From: an uncultured Fretibacterium sp.
GTDB lineage: Bacteria; Synergistota; Synergistia; Synergistales; Aminobacteriaceae
Reading direction: 5' to 3'
Length of the DNA: 64,000 nt
NCBI GenBank assembly: GCA_947168585.1
Contig: CAMVMK010000004.1
Span: 23,629 to 87,628, forward strand
Shown here: piece by piece, positions 27,185-35,633 of the stretch
How positions within the stretch are numbered: position 1 is the first letter of the stretch
Layout of the letters: the number at the start of each line of letters is the position of its first letter
The notes under the pieces: model-generated
What the model was told of the DNA's origin: nothing
Seen by the model: only the letters and a program-made list of their open reading frames with translations
The model's database searches: none
Position numbers and translations under genes: made by a program

Positions 27185-27807
27185 TTTGAAACCGCCAATG
27201 CTTGTTGAATTTCAAATCTTATTAAATCTCTTAATTTTTCTAAATCTACTGCAGGCTGAGGTGTTGAAGTCATAAATTTTAATTTGCTGAAAATCTTTTT
27301 TAACCACGGCGCAAGACTCGGAACTACGGCAAGCAAGGTTGCTAAAATTCCCAAAATCGTAAGTATCCAATAAATCATTGTTTCAACGTTATTGACTTTG
27401 ACTTCTAATTTAGCTGTCTGCATTTCGAGAGCATGAATATCATTCTTTAATTCTGCTTTAACACCTTGAATCTCCTCATGAAGTCCAGATTTAACGCTCT
27501 GAATTTCCTCGTGAAGTTCAGCTTTTACGCTCTGTATCTCTTCGTGAAGTTCTGTTTTAACAGCTTGAATTTCTTCATGAAGTTCTACCCTAACAGCTTG
27601 AATTTTATTATTTAATCTTGCTTCCATTTCCTGCATTTCACGGCGCAGCTGTTCATTGCCGAGTTTTATTTCGGTCATAAAAGCGTCCATTTTCGCTTCA
27701 AAAACATCGCGGCGCAAATAAATTTCATTATCTTTTGAGACTTCAGCAAACGCAATAGACGAAAAAATCAAGAGAAAAAACCAAGCTGCGTAAAATTTTT
27801 TATACAT
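27181..27807 (-). CDS. exported coiled-coil protein with 11-residue repeats and C-terminal membrane segment
   Basis: A 208-residue protein, family not recognised. A signal peptide or N-terminal anchor (~1-21, ending AFA) is followed by a long coiled coil (~40-140). Its core is five 11-residue units of the type ELHEEIQSVKA, near-identical in sequence and reflected in a 33-bp DNA repeat. A hydrophobic segment (~143-165, MIYWILTILGILATLLAVV) would anchor the C-terminus, leaving a basic tail. It resembles bacterial coiled-coil anchors such as DUF1640- or Bdr-like proteins in layout only. It is coupled to the pseudopilin by an ATGA overlap, suggesting a joint surface role. Confidence 0.65.
   Translation of the reverse strand: MYKKFYAAWFFLLIFSSIAFAEVSKDNEIYLRRDVFEAKMDAFMTEIKLGNEQLRREMQEMEARLNNKIQAVRVELHEEIQAVKTELHEEIQSVKAELHEEIQSVKSGLHEEIQGVKAELKNDIHALEMQTAKLEVKVNNVETMIYWILTILGILATLLAVVPSLAPWLKKIFSKLKFMTSTPQPAVDLEKLRDLIRFEIQQALAVSK
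27449..27610. repeat. 33-bp tandem repeat within the coiled-coil gene
   Basis: About five 33-bp units encode the 11-residue coiled-coil repeat. Units differ mostly at third codon positions, so selection on the protein is plausible. Copy number could vary between strains. Confidence 0.75.
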
Positions 27808-27855
27808 TCATAAACACCTTGCCTTTCATTAAAATTTTCTTTTAATTATATCAGG

Positions 27856-28275
27856 CTAAATTTTTATTAAATTTATTGTTTTTTCGTCTCGTCCGCCGCC
27901 GAAAAATTTTTCAAGAACTTTATGAAAGACTGAATTTTTTTCCGAAATATAAGCGAATAAAGTCATTGAAGATTTTAATTTCATTGCGTCAATGTTGCCG
28001 TTCATGACTTTTATGGGATCATTTTCAGGAAGATTTAATAATGCTTCTGTGATCTCTATTAATCTCTTGCCGAGTACGGGGTGAGCGAGATAATTTTTAG
28101 CTTCGTCAAGATTTTCAATGCCGTAAAATTTCGCGTTATAGCTGTAACCTAAGTCTTTAAGCTGCGGAAAAATATACCAGATCCAATGGCTTTGTTTTTG
28201 ACCGGCTTTAATTTCTCTCAGAGCAATTTTATAGTCTCTTCCCTGAGCGCGCGTAAATCTTTCTAAATCAGACAT
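27856..28275 (-). CDS. DUF1810 family protein
   Basis: A 139-residue cytoplasmic protein matching the DUF1810 pattern: LERFTRAQ (~4-11), the hallmark SHWIWYIFPQLKDLGYS (~29-45), FYGI, YLAHPVLGKRL (~62-72), and the C-terminal segment DAMKLKSSMTLFAYIS. The family is widespread in bacteria, usually as a single gene, and its biochemical role is not established. It lies downstream of the Mrp operon on the same strand, separated by about 100 nt, so it may be transcribed separately. ATG at 28275 follows a GGAACG stretch; a strong Shine-Dalgarno is not evident. Confidence 0.85.
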   Translation of the reverse strand: MSDLERFTRAQGRDYKIALREIKAGQKQSHWIWYIFPQLKDLGYSYNAKFYGIENLDEAKNYLAHPVLGKRLIEITEALLNLPENDPIKVMNGNIDAMKLKSSMTLFAYISEKNSVFHKVLEKFFGGGRDEKTINLIKI

Positions 28276-28373
28276 AAATTTTTCACGTTCCTTCCTTAAA
28301 AATTGTTATTTTGATTTAAGATTTTAGCATAAAAAATCTCTCCCCTCCAAACTTTAATATTCGGGAGCAATTT

Positions 28374-29864
28374 TTACAGCAATGAGGAAACTATTTTTGC
28401 ATTAATAAAATTAATTAAAAATCCTGCAAAAAGTCCCGTCAAAACCGCACCGGCGCTCAATAATAAAAGCGGAATTTTCATGTTCCAAGATAATTTTATC
28501 TTAAATACACGCGAGTAATTAAAATCATCGCCAGGGAAAAAAGCGTCCGTAACGATCGGCAGCAAATATCCTGCTGTTAAAAGCGCGCTTATCATTAAAA
28601 CAATTATTCCGATTATGCCTAAATTCCCTAAATTTAACGCGCCCGAAGCCATATACCATTTAGCAGTGAAGCCGCCTGTTATAGGCAAACCTATTAAAGA
28701 CAAGGACGCAAGAGCAAAACACGTCATTGTAATCGGTAATTCTTTACCAACTCCGCGAAGCTGATCAGCATAATGGTAATTAGCCCCCTCAAGAGTAAAG
28801 TAAATTACAACGCCTGCACTAAGGAATAGACAGCTTTTAGCCATAGCATGAGCAGCAATTTGCATAACAGCACCGTTAATGCCGTCAGGATTTAATAACA
28901 TCATTGCAAATACAACATAAGAAACTTGACTGACTGATGACCATGCAATACGCCGTTTCAAGTGTTTTTCGATGTAAGCCATCATTGACCCCGTGAAAAT
29001 TGTTAATAGTGCCATTGATAAAATTGCGGTCTGTACCCAAGTTCCGCGAAGAAAATCAGCTCCGGCTACATAATAAATAACTCGAAACATAGCTATAATT
29101 CCGGCTTTAGTAATTAATCCCGATAAAACCGCGCTCGCAGGTGTCGGCGCAACAGGGTGGGCAGTCGGGAGCCAGGCGTGTAACGGAACAAGTCCGGCCT
29201 TAGCCCCGAAGCCTAAAAGAGTTAAGAAAGTTACAATTAAAATCATACCTTCAGATTTTTCGTTGGTAATTCGAGCCATATCCAAAACTCCGCCCGGCGT
29301 GAAATCCATTGATACACCGTAAACTTGGAAAAAGAAAAAGCCTCCGAGTGCCAACGCAGCACCAGTTAATGAGTATAGTAAATATGAAACAGTAGCGCGT
29401 ATAGCCTCACGCTGCTGAGAGTGCATTACAAGCGGTAAAGTCATAAAAGTCATTAACTCATAAAATAAATAAAGCGTCAGCAAATTTCCAGCACATGCAA
29501 CCCCAATTAATATACCAAAAGTAGAGAGAAAGAAAGCATAAAATCTGTCTACAGGCGGTCTCCGTCTTAGATATTCAAAAGCATACAGCGTAACAAGCGG
29601 CCATATAAACGCAACAAGGCACGAAAAAGCCCGTGCAGGGTAATCAAGTCGGAATGCTATTGAAAGATTTTCACTAATCCGCCACAGCGTTATTAATTCT
29701 TCACTGGTCATGAAAGCCGCGAAATAAGTAATTATCGAAGTTGCGAACGTCATAACGCCGACATAAATATGACGGTCTTCAAAAATTGGACGCGAAAATA
29801 ACGCAAATCCCGTTACAATCGGAAATAAAATCGGCATCAAAGTCATTATAGTGTTGCTTGTCAT
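28374..29864 (-). CDS. mnhD: Mrp-type antiporter proton-channel subunit D (second copy)
   Basis: A 496-residue membrane protein of the NuoL/M/N-MrpD family with about 14 transmembrane helices. Functional residues in the family are visible: Glu in LYLFYELMTF (~130-139) and Lys in GFGAKAGLVPLHAWLP (~218-233), followed by TPASAVLSGLITKAG. RRIAWSSVSQVSYV marks another conserved helix. It probably forms half of the Na+/H+ antiport channel. Its start overlaps the stop codon of the neighbouring D-like subunit by 4 nt. Last gene of the Mrp cluster. Alternative: a subunit of a complex I-like or Mbh-type membrane hydrogenase. Confidence 0.87.
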   Translation of the reverse strand: MTSNTIMTLMPILFPIVTGFALFSRPIFEDRHIYVGVMTFATSIITYFAAFMTSEELITLWRISENLSIAFRLDYPARAFSCLVAFIWPLVTLYAFEYLRRRPPVDRFYAFFLSTFGILIGVACAGNLLTLYLFYELMTFMTLPLVMHSQQREAIRATVSYLLYSLTGAALALGGFFFFQVYGVSMDFTPGGVLDMARITNEKSEGMILIVTFLTLLGFGAKAGLVPLHAWLPTAHPVAPTPASAVLSGLITKAGIIAMFRVIYYVAGADFLRGTWVQTAILSMALLTIFTGSMMAYIEKHLKRRIAWSSVSQVSYVVFAMMLLNPDGINGAVMQIAAHAMAKSCLFLSAGVVIYFTLEGANYHYADQLRGVGKELPITMTCFALASLSLIGLPITGGFTAKWYMASGALNLGNLGIIGIIVLMISALLTAGYLLPIVTDAFFPGDDFNYSRVFKIKLSWNMKIPLLLLSAGAVLTGLFAGFLINFINAKIVSSLL

Positions 29865-31363
29865 AAAACGTTCACACCTCTCGTTATAAGTCTTAACAGC
29901 GGCATACAGAATAAACCCAAATAAAAATTCAATGCTAAAAATACAAACATAGAAATTTTGTATAAAAGTGTCGGCTGTTCATGAGTTTCTAAGACAGCAT
30001 CTTTATTTTTCGTCAAAATTACTATAACAGCCGGAACATAATACAAAGCATTTAACACTGAACTTGCTGCAAGTGCCGCGAGTGCCCAAACTATAAAAGG
30101 ATTATCGAATGAAGCGAGAGTTAAACTCAATTTTGAAGCAAATCCCGCAAAGGCCGGTATTCCCATCATCGAACACGCTCCGGCTATTAATCCAAGACCT
30201 GCCCACCTATTTATATAAAATGTACCCATTAAAGCATGAAGATTTTTTTTGTGTCCTGCGGCTGTGCTTAACCCTCCGGCGGCAGTAAACAACATAGGTT
30301 TAACGCAGGCATGAACTATAATATGCAGACACGCGGCGGCAATTCCTGCAGCTGTATTTAAGCCTATACCTAAAAATATATAGCCGACTTGAGCAACAGA
30401 AGACCATGCTATCATTCGTTTTATGTTGCTTTGTTTTAAGGCGTGTATTGAGCCCATTATCATTGCAATGATACCCAAAATAAAAATTACTGTATCCATT
30501 CGCAAAAAATGAATGACATCAAGACCGAAAACTCGATAATAAATCTTGATTAACGCAAAGATGTGTCCTTTTAATACTAATCCGGATAAAATTGCACTCG
30601 AAGCATTTGTTGAAGTCCCATGAGCGTCAGGAAGCCATGAAGCAAAAGGATAAAGCGCGCTTTTTATACCAAGTCCGACGGTAATTAATGCCAATGAAAC
30701 TGTCAAAGGCATTGTATATTCTTTAGTTATCATCAAGACTTTTATAGCACCGTGCATATTTTGCATTAATAAATGTCCTGTTAAATCGTAGAGCAGACAT
30801 ATAGCAATCATCACTAATCCCGACCCTACGAGGCTCATTATTAAATATCTTAAAGCCGCTCGGACTGTTGACGCTCCTTCTTTTACTACAACAATAGCAC
30901 AAGCAGCTATTGTATTAATTTCGATAAAAACGTAAGCTGTAAATAAATCATTGGTATAAGTCAATGCCAAAAGCGAAGCAGTTAATAAATTCACTAAAAC
31001 ACAGAAAATCTGCCGTCTTGCGGGCGAAATATCTTCAGCAGTTGACGAAAAATTGCCGGTTAATGATAAAAACATAGCCGCGCAAAAGAAAAAAGATAAA
31101 ACAGCTTCAAGCGGTCCGGCTCTTAATTCATTGCCCCAAGGAGCGGGAAAATGTCCCATTGGAAAATTAAAAGTTAAACTTTGTCCCGAATTAGTAAGAG
31201 AGTATAAAAGATAAAGAGATAAAATAGCTGTAAAACCTATAACACAGCACGAAAATTTTTCCGGGAGTCTTTTTTTAAGCGGCAGTAAAGGCGTTATAAA
31301 AGCTGTAATCATTAACACAAAAATGCTGATGAAAGGAATATTAAATGCAAGTAAATTAATCAC
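29861..31363 (-). CDS. Mrp-type antiporter proton-channel subunit (NuoN/MrpD-like, first copy)
   Basis: A 500-residue polytopic protein of the same family as its neighbour. LFTAYVFIEINTIAACAIV (~134-152) contains the membrane Glu; GLGIKSALYPFASWLPDAHG (~230-249) has the channel Lys and the helix break; SSAILSGLVLKG and KRMIAWSSVAQVGY are family blocks. Two D-like subunits instead of a full-length MrpA, together with separate MbhD/E-like pieces, match Mrp modules of the Mbh/Mrp type. It overlaps mnhC by 8 nt. Whether it pumps H+ or exchanges Na+ cannot be read from sequence. Confidence 0.85.
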   Translation of the reverse strand: MINLLAFNIPFISIFVLMITAFITPLLPLKKRLPEKFSCCVIGFTAILSLYLLYSLTNSGQSLTFNFPMGHFPAPWGNELRAGPLEAVLSFFFCAAMFLSLTGNFSSTAEDISPARRQIFCVLVNLLTASLLALTYTNDLFTAYVFIEINTIAACAIVVVKEGASTVRAALRYLIMSLVGSGLVMIAICLLYDLTGHLLMQNMHGAIKVLMITKEYTMPLTVSLALITVGLGIKSALYPFASWLPDAHGTSTNASSAILSGLVLKGHIFALIKIYYRVFGLDVIHFLRMDTVIFILGIIAMIMGSIHALKQSNIKRMIAWSSVAQVGYIFLGIGLNTAAGIAAACLHIIVHACVKPMLFTAAGGLSTAAGHKKNLHALMGTFYINRWAGLGLIAGACSMMGIPAFAGFASKLSLTLASFDNPFIVWALAALAASSVLNALYYVPAVIVILTKNKDAVLETHEQPTLLYKISMFVFLALNFYLGLFCMPLLRLITRGVNVL

Positions 31364-31793
31364 CTAAAACGTCCTCCTCAGCTTGTTCTATTCGTGTTTC
31401 GAGTTCGACCTGTTCTTCTGTCATTTTTAGTAAAGCCTCATCAATATTCAGAGTTCCGTAGTTCTCGTAAAGTTTCAAAGCTAAAGACAAAGAGAACGCA
31501 GTAACGCTGACACTGACTACAATTCCAGTTAATACTAAACCGGCCGGAACAGGATTAACATACAATGCTGAAGACGTGAGCCAGCCTCCCGCGCCGTCTT
31601 CTATTAAGATTGGAGCCTCCCGCCCTGCAACATAACCTTTTGCGGCTAAAAATAGGTAAACAGCTGTATCCATGATATTAAGACCGATGATTTTTTTTAT
31701 TAAATTACGCTGTAATAACAAATTGGTCATGCCGATACCAAATAAAATTACAGCAACGGCCTCATAATGATTCAAAAATAATTTGCTGAGCAT
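31356..31793 (-). CDS. mnhC: Mrp antiporter subunit C (NuoK-like)
   Basis: A 145-residue protein with three transmembrane helices, homologous to NuoK. GIGMTNLLLQRNLIKKIIG (~19-37) is the first conserved block, followed by INPVPAGLVLTGIVVSVSVTA-type residues (~80-100) that include the typical ALVLTGIV motif variant. A charged C-terminal tail (~115-145, rich in Glu) is longer than in most MnhC proteins. It starts directly after mnhB (1-nt spacing) and overlaps the next gene, consistent with one operon. Confidence 0.87.
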   Translation of the reverse strand: MLSKLFLNHYEAVAVILFGIGMTNLLLQRNLIKKIIGLNIMDTAVYLFLAAKGYVAGREAPILIEDGAGGWLTSSALYVNPVPAGLVLTGIVVSVSVTAFSLSLALKLYENYGTLNIDEALLKMTEEQVELETRIEQAEEDVLGD

Positions 31794-32750
31794 TTACAAA
31801 TCTCCTTTATTAAAAAGCGAGTAAAAAGTGTAAAGAGTTCCGGCTACAATCAAGCCTACGCAAATATTCAGCGGCAGAATTAAACCTGCACTCAAAATAT
31901 TTCCGACTGTGCCTTTTGGTATTATTGAATGAAATAAATTCGCCCCGGTGAAGAAAGAATAACCTTTAGACAAAGCGTAAATCATCAAGGCAGTCGAACT
32001 TAAAATTACAAAAGTTCTTTCATTAAAAAATTGGTGAACTCTCTGCGATCCGTAAGCATTAGCCGCTAAAATAAGAGCAGTACTCAAGATAGCACCGCCG
32101 GAAAAACCTCCGCCAGGAGTTAAATGTCCGTTAATTACAACAACACAGCCAAGCATTAAAATAGCTGGTATAGAAAATGAAGCTATACCGCGCAAAATAG
32201 GTTCGTCATTGAGATTATGAGCAGGAATTTTTAATTTCGGCTGATGAGTTTTAATTCTATTACGTCGCGATTTTCCGAGCATCATTAAAACACTGCATGC
32301 AGCTGTGAACAAAACTGAACTCTCTCCGAAAGTATCAAAGGCTCTATAATCCAAAATTAAACCTGCAACGATATTCTGCGCTCCTGTTTCGTGCCCTCCA
32401 TGTTCGACATAACGGCGTATAACCTCGTTGTTAGCCGGATTTCTTTCATGGCCGAACGGCGGAAGTTCAGCGACAGTTGCAAGCAAAAGACAAACTATAA
32501 CGACACAAGTTAAAATGCTCAAAGCGGAATATAAAATCGAAAATATATGCAGTCCGTGAATTTCAAGCCATTGATTATAACGTTCTTTTAGTGTAGCTTC
32601 ATGAAAACGCGAATATTTATCGTTAGGTCTTTGACTGAAAGGCAAGTCCGGCGGCGGTTCTACTGGGATAACTTCATTTTCAGGTCTCGGCCCGTTGCCT
32701 AAAACCCAATTAAAAAATTTTTTCCAAATTAGTTTTAATTCTTTGTTCAA
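31794..32750 (-). CDS. mnhB: MbhE-MnhB fusion, Mrp antiporter subunit
   Basis: A 318-residue membrane protein. The N-terminal ~60 residues are hydrophilic. A first helix (~63-85) and GAQNIVAGLILDYRAFDTFGE (split here: GAQNIVAGLILDYRAF then DTFGE, ~125-145) match the end of MrpA, also known as MbhE. The C-terminal half (~185-318) is MnhB, with INGHLTPGGGFSGGAIL (~209-225) as the signature. So the two pieces are fused. With the MbhD-like gene at 34258 it replaces the C-terminal third of MrpA. A Sel1/zinc-ribbon cassette separates it from that gene. Confidence 0.87.
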   Translation of the reverse strand: MNKELKLIWKKFFNWVLGNGPRPENEVIPVEPPPDLPFSQRPNDKYSRFHEATLKERYNQWLEIHGLHIFSILYSALSILTCVVIVCLLLATVAELPPFGHERNPANNEVIRRYVEHGGHETGAQNIVAGLILDYRAFDTFGESSVLFTAACSVLMMLGKSRRNRIKTHQPKLKIPAHNLNDEPILRGIASFSIPAILMLGCVVVINGHLTPGGGFSGGAILSTALILAANAYGSQRVHQFFNERTFVILSSTALMIYALSKGYSFFTGANLFHSIIPKGTVGNILSAGLILPLNICVGLIVAGTLYTFYSLFNKGDL

Positions 32751-32777
32751 AGTTATAAACTCCCTTCGTGAAAAATT

Positions 32778-32858
32778 TTACAAAGCCTCTTCAATATTTT
32801 TTGATTGTTGTAGGTGATGAATTAAATAATCAGAATTTCCAAGTGTACTAAAAATCAT
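32778..32858 (-). CDS. 26-residue open frame coupled to the zinc-ribbon gene
   Basis: An ATG overlapping the TGA stop codon of the zinc-ribbon gene (ATGA) opens a 26-residue frame, MIFSTLGNSDYLIHHLQQSK followed by NIEEAL. No family is recognised. The overlap favours translation; the small size leaves room for chance or for a decayed remnant of a longer gene. It lies in the gap before mnhB. Confidence 0.3.
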   Translation of the reverse strand: MIFSTLGNSDYLIHHLQQSKNIEEAL

Positions 32859-33097
32859 TCTGTTTTATCCTCTACTCCCAGCCTGCCTCGTCCGAAAAAT
32901 CTCATATTACCGCAATTTTTACACTCAACTGCAATAATCGGAAACGTCGATATTCCTGGTGTGTCGCTATTTTGTTGAGCCAAAGCCGCAAAATTATTCA
33001 GGAGTACCCAATCAGTTTTTCCGCAGCATTCGCATTCTTCGCGTACACCTTTCTCTTTGAATAATTGTGAAACTGTATTAGCATATATTGTTTTCAT
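32855..33097 (-). CDS. small zinc-ribbon protein
   Basis: An 80-residue protein with two Cys pairs, ECECCGKTDW (~19-28) and ECKNCGNMRFFG (~56-67), spaced as in a zinc ribbon. The stretch between is Ala/Gln/Asn rich and ends ISTFPIIAVEC. Such proteins occur as small cytoplasmic zinc-binding modules, function unknown. It lies between a Sel1-repeat gene and a 26-residue frame inside the Mrp cluster. AAAGGAG precedes the ATG at 33097. Confidence 0.6.
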   Translation of the reverse strand: MKTIYANTVSQLFKEKGVREECECCGKTDWVLLNNFAALAQQNSDTPGISTFPIIAVECKNCGNMRFFGRGRLGVEDKTE

Positions 33098-33118
33098 TAA
33101 AAAACTCCTTTCAAGTTT

Positions 33119-33643
33119 TCATTTTTCGCCGAGTTCTTGAAGCCAGTTTTGAGCTTCTATATTGCCCTGCAAAGCGGCTTTATAAATCCATTTATTAGCT
33201 TCAGCATAATCTTTTTTAACTCCCTCGCCTCTTCCGTACATACAGCCTAAATTAAATTGAGACTGTGAATGACCTTGTTCAGCGGCTTTTTTATACCATT
33301 TGAAAGCCTCTTTGTAATTTTGTTCTACGCCCTTGCCCTCGTAGTATTTGTTAGCTAAATTAAATTGGGCTTTGGCGTTGCCTTGTATTGCAGATTTAAG
33401 ATACCATTCAGCGGCCTGCTGATATAATTCTTCTTTGTAATAAATAAGTCCCGCGATATATTGAGCGTCAGAATTTCCATTTTCTGCGGCTTCTAAAACA
33501 TCTTGAAGACTTATATCTTTTTTAATATTAGTATTAAAAGGGGCTTGTTTTTTCTGAGAAAAAACTTTTACATAAAGCCCCCAGCTGATTGCAAATACTA
33601 TTAACGTGCAAAATAAACACGCTAATAATTTTTTTATTACCAT
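33119..33643 (-). CDS. Sel1-repeat protein, membrane-anchored or exported
   Basis: A 174-residue protein. An N-terminal hydrophobic helix (~5-25) acts as anchor or signal; residues ~50-170 form three to four Sel1 repeats of ~36 residues, with cores such as AQFNLANKYYEGKGVEQNY and SQFNLGCMYGRGEGVKKDY. Sel1 repeats are TPR-like scaffolds for protein contacts in the envelope. It overlaps the upstream Sel1 gene by 7 nt, so the pair is coupled. The two are probably tandem duplicates. They interrupt the Mrp operon. Confidence 0.85.
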   Translation of the reverse strand: MVIKKLLACLFCTLIVFAISWGLYVKVFSQKKQAPFNTNIKKDISLQDVLEAAENGNSDAQYIAGLIYYKEELYQQAAEWYLKSAIQGNAKAQFNLANKYYEGKGVEQNYKEAFKWYKKAAEQGHSQSQFNLGCMYGRGEGVKKDYAEANKWIYKAALQGNIEAQNWLQELGEK

Positions 33644-34224
33644 TTCTCGCCCATCTGAATAAGAGCGTCCTGTGCGCCTGCATGGCCTTGTTTAGCGGCC
33701 TTACGAAACCATTCAATGCCTAATTGTTCATTTTCTTCAACGCCCTCGCCTTTGTAATACAAAACTCCTAAATTATATTGCGACTGCGCATGACCCTGCT
33801 CAGCGGCTTTGCTCCACCATTTTAGAGCTTCTGAAGGATTTTTTTCAACACCTTCGCCGGTTGCGTATGAAATTCCTAAATTGTATTGAGCGTCAGCAAG
33901 TCCGTTTTTAGCAGCCTTAGTGTACCATTTTATGGCCTCATCGTAATTTTTCTCGACACCCCAGCCGTTTTCGTAGGCGATTGCTAAATTATACTGAGCA
34001 TCGTCGTGGCCTTTTTCAGCTGCTTTGCGCCACAATTCAGCGGCCTTTTTGTAATCTTTCTTGACTTCTTCGCCTTTGAAGTATTTACCGCCCAACAAGA
34101 ACATTGCATTAATATCGCCTTTTTCGGCTTTTTCCTGCAAATCCTTGAAACGTTCTGTAGCGGAAGCAGTACCCGCAACAAACAAAACAACAACACAAAC
34201 AACAAACGCTAAAAACTTTTTCAT
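33637..34224 (-). CDS. exported Sel1-repeat protein
   Basis: A 195-residue protein with a clear signal peptide (~1-22, ending TASA) and five Sel1 repeats (~30-190), e.g. AMFLLGGKYFKGEEVKKDY, AQYNLAIAYENGWGVEKNY, AQYNLGISYATGEGVEKN and SQYNLGVLYYKGEGVEEN. Predicted periplasmic scaffold. GGAGGT precedes the ATG. It starts the cassette of Sel1, Sel1, zinc-ribbon and small ORF that splits the Mrp operon, 33 nt after the MbhD-like gene. No specific partner is evident. Confidence 0.87.
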   Translation of the reverse strand: MKKFLAFVVCVVVLFVAGTASATERFKDLQEKAEKGDINAMFLLGGKYFKGEEVKKDYKKAAELWRKAAEKGHDDAQYNLAIAYENGWGVEKNYDEAIKWYTKAAKNGLADAQYNLGISYATGEGVEKNPSEALKWWSKAAEQGHAQSQYNLGVLYYKGEGVEENEQLGIEWFRKAAKQGHAGAQDALIQMGEKW

Positions 34225-34257
34225 AAAAAACTACCTCCTAAAAATTAAATTTATAAT

Positions 34258-34536
34258 TTAAGAATTATTTTTTATTCCTAATTCCTCATTGCTTTTCTCG
34301 TGGCCAATCTGCCCGATTTTTCGCAGTGCAAGAAAAAATAACACGCTTGTAACTCCTGCTCCGACTGCCGCCTCCGTTATCGCTAAATCCGGCGAACGCA
34401 GCAATACCCATATAACCGCCATAACAAGGCTATAACTCATAAAAATTATTACGGAATTAAGCAAATTTTTTGAAATCGAAACAGCTATAGCGCACACGAT
34501 CAAAAAAATTAATAAAAGCCACTCAATTACTATCAT
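34258..34536 (-). CDS. MbhD-like (DUF4040) Mrp antiporter subunit
   Basis: A 92-residue protein with three transmembrane helices. The block RSPDLAITEAAVGAGVTSVL (~48-67) is diagnostic of the MbhD/DUF4040 region that forms part of MrpA in other bacteria. Its start overlaps the stop of the mnhG gene by 14 nt. The last residues (SNEELGIKNNS) are encoded by a heptad-repeat block, so the C-terminus has been extended or replaced by the repeat. Confidence 0.85.
   Translation of the reverse strand: MIVIEWLLLIFLIVCAIAVSISKNLLNSVIIFMSYSLVMAVIWVLLRSPDLAITEAAVGAGVTSVLFFLALRKIGQIGHEKSNEELGIKNNS
34274..34290. repeat. heptad-repeat block in the 3' end of the MbhD-like gene
   Basis: ATTCCTAATTCCTCATT on the plus strand encodes, on the minus strand, the last residues of the MbhD-like protein. 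Two period-7/8 units are visible. Confidence 0.55.
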
Positions 34537-34870
34537 TTTTAATTTCGTCTCCCTGCGTTAAATCTACATAATCGCAAATTAAATTCAAATCCGGGTTCGT
34601 CATGACTTCTGCCCGCGCTATTAAATGACTTGCTACAGGATTGCAGAGCCACAAAAAAACTATAACTAAAAATAATTTCAATGAAAAAACTGTAAGCCCC
34701 GAAATTATTATTAATCCCGTCAAAACTAACAAAGCCGCCGCAGTGTCGCACTTTGAAGCAACGTGAACGCGGTTTAACATCGTCGAAAATCTGAAAATCC
34801 CTACGACCGAAATTCCAAGCGTGAACAGTCCCGCCGCTATAAAAAGTCCGGCAATTATTATTCTAATCAT
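34523..34870 (-). CDS. mnhG: Mrp antiporter subunit G
   Basis: A 115-residue protein with three helices. FRFSTMLNRVHVASKCDTAA (~27-46) and LWLCNPVASHLIARA (~74-88) are the hallmark MnhG blocks. It follows mnhF directly and overlaps the MbhD-like gene, in the usual E-F-G order. The hydrophilic C-terminus (~90-115) is normal for the family. Confidence 0.9.
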   Translation of the reverse strand: MIRIIIAGLFIAAGLFTLGISVVGIFRFSTMLNRVHVASKCDTAAALLVLTGLIIISGLTVFSLKLFLVIVFLWLCNPVASHLIARAEVMTNPDLNLICDYVDLTQGDEIKNDSN

Positions 34871-35164
34871 TTATTCTTCGTCCTCTTCTTTTCTTTCAAT
34901 TACTGAACGCCCAAGCACAACTATCGAGAGAAAACTTATAATAGCGTAAATCAAACATATATCCGCTAAATAATCTTCGCCGACTACCACAGCCAAAACC
35001 GAAATTAATAAAATTATCTGCGTTCCTGTCATGCTCGCAGCAATTATTCTATCTGAAAAACGGGGTCCGAGAGCCGCCCTCATTAGACATATAAAAACCG
35101 TTACCGATAAAAATATCCCTGCTCCGGTAAGAATAAAATTTTGAATAAAATTTACATCAGGCAT
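34871..35164 (-). CDS. mnhF: Mrp antiporter subunit F
   Basis: A 97-residue protein with three transmembrane helices. RAALGPRFSDRIIAASMTGT (~28-47) is the family signature, and EDYLADICLIYAIISFLSIV (~61-80) is the last helix. It overlaps mnhE by 8 nt and is adjacent to mnhG, the conserved order. A short acidic tail ends the protein. Confidence 0.9.
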   Translation of the reverse strand: MPDVNFIQNFILTGAGIFLSVTVFICLMRAALGPRFSDRIIAASMTGTQIILLISVLAVVVGEDYLADICLIYAIISFLSIVVLGRSVIERKEEDEE

Positions 35165-35633
35165 TTATTCTTCTCTCCATTCTCTTTAATAATCTTTCAA
35201 ATAAAGAGCCCTGCAGACCCTCTGCTATATCTCTGTTCAAAGCGTGAACTAAAAATTCATTATCTTTAAGTTCTACCGTTATCGTTCCAGGCGTTAAAGT
35301 TATCGAATTTGCAAGAGCAACGCGAGCCGCGTGAGTTTTTAATTTCGATTTGAATTTCACAAGGCACGGCTCAACAGAAATTTTCGGAGCTAAAACTAAT
35401 TTAGTTATCGCTAAATTAGCTTTGAATATTTCAATGAGAAGAACTATCACGTAAATTAAAACTTCCGGCAAAATTTTCAAAAATTTAATTAAATCTGTCC
35501 ATGTAAAATTAATCTTCAAAAATTTTTTCACGAAAGCGTCAAGCAGCAGCGAAATTAAAATTCCAGCCGCTAAAATTTCAAACGTAACTCTGCCGTTAAA
35601 TATTATCCATAAAGAAAAATAAATTAAAATCAC
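35157..35633 (-). CDS. mnhE: Mrp antiporter subunit E
   Basis: A 158-residue protein. Two to three N-terminal helices (~1-75) precede a cytoplasmic domain with ANSITLTPGTITVEL (~107-121), the signature of MnhE, and FLVHALN. Start is GTG with AGGAGG 7 nt upstream. It is the first gene of the Mrp cluster. TTATAC directly before the Shine-Dalgarno might be a -10, which would give a very short leader. It helps assemble the antiporter complex; no catalytic role is known. Confidence 0.9.
   Translation of the reverse strand: MILIYFSLWIIFNGRVTFEILAAGILISLLLDAFVKKFLKINFTWTDLIKFLKILPEVLIYVIVLLIEIFKANLAITKLVLAPKISVEPCLVKFKSKLKTHAARVALANSITLTPGTITVELKDNEFLVHALNRDIAEGLQGSLFERLLKRMERRINA

Noticed and set aside
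27449..27610. 33-bp direct repeats that might be a CRISPR array
   Set aside because: The units are contiguous without spacers and encode a regular 11-residue coiled-coil repeat in frame.
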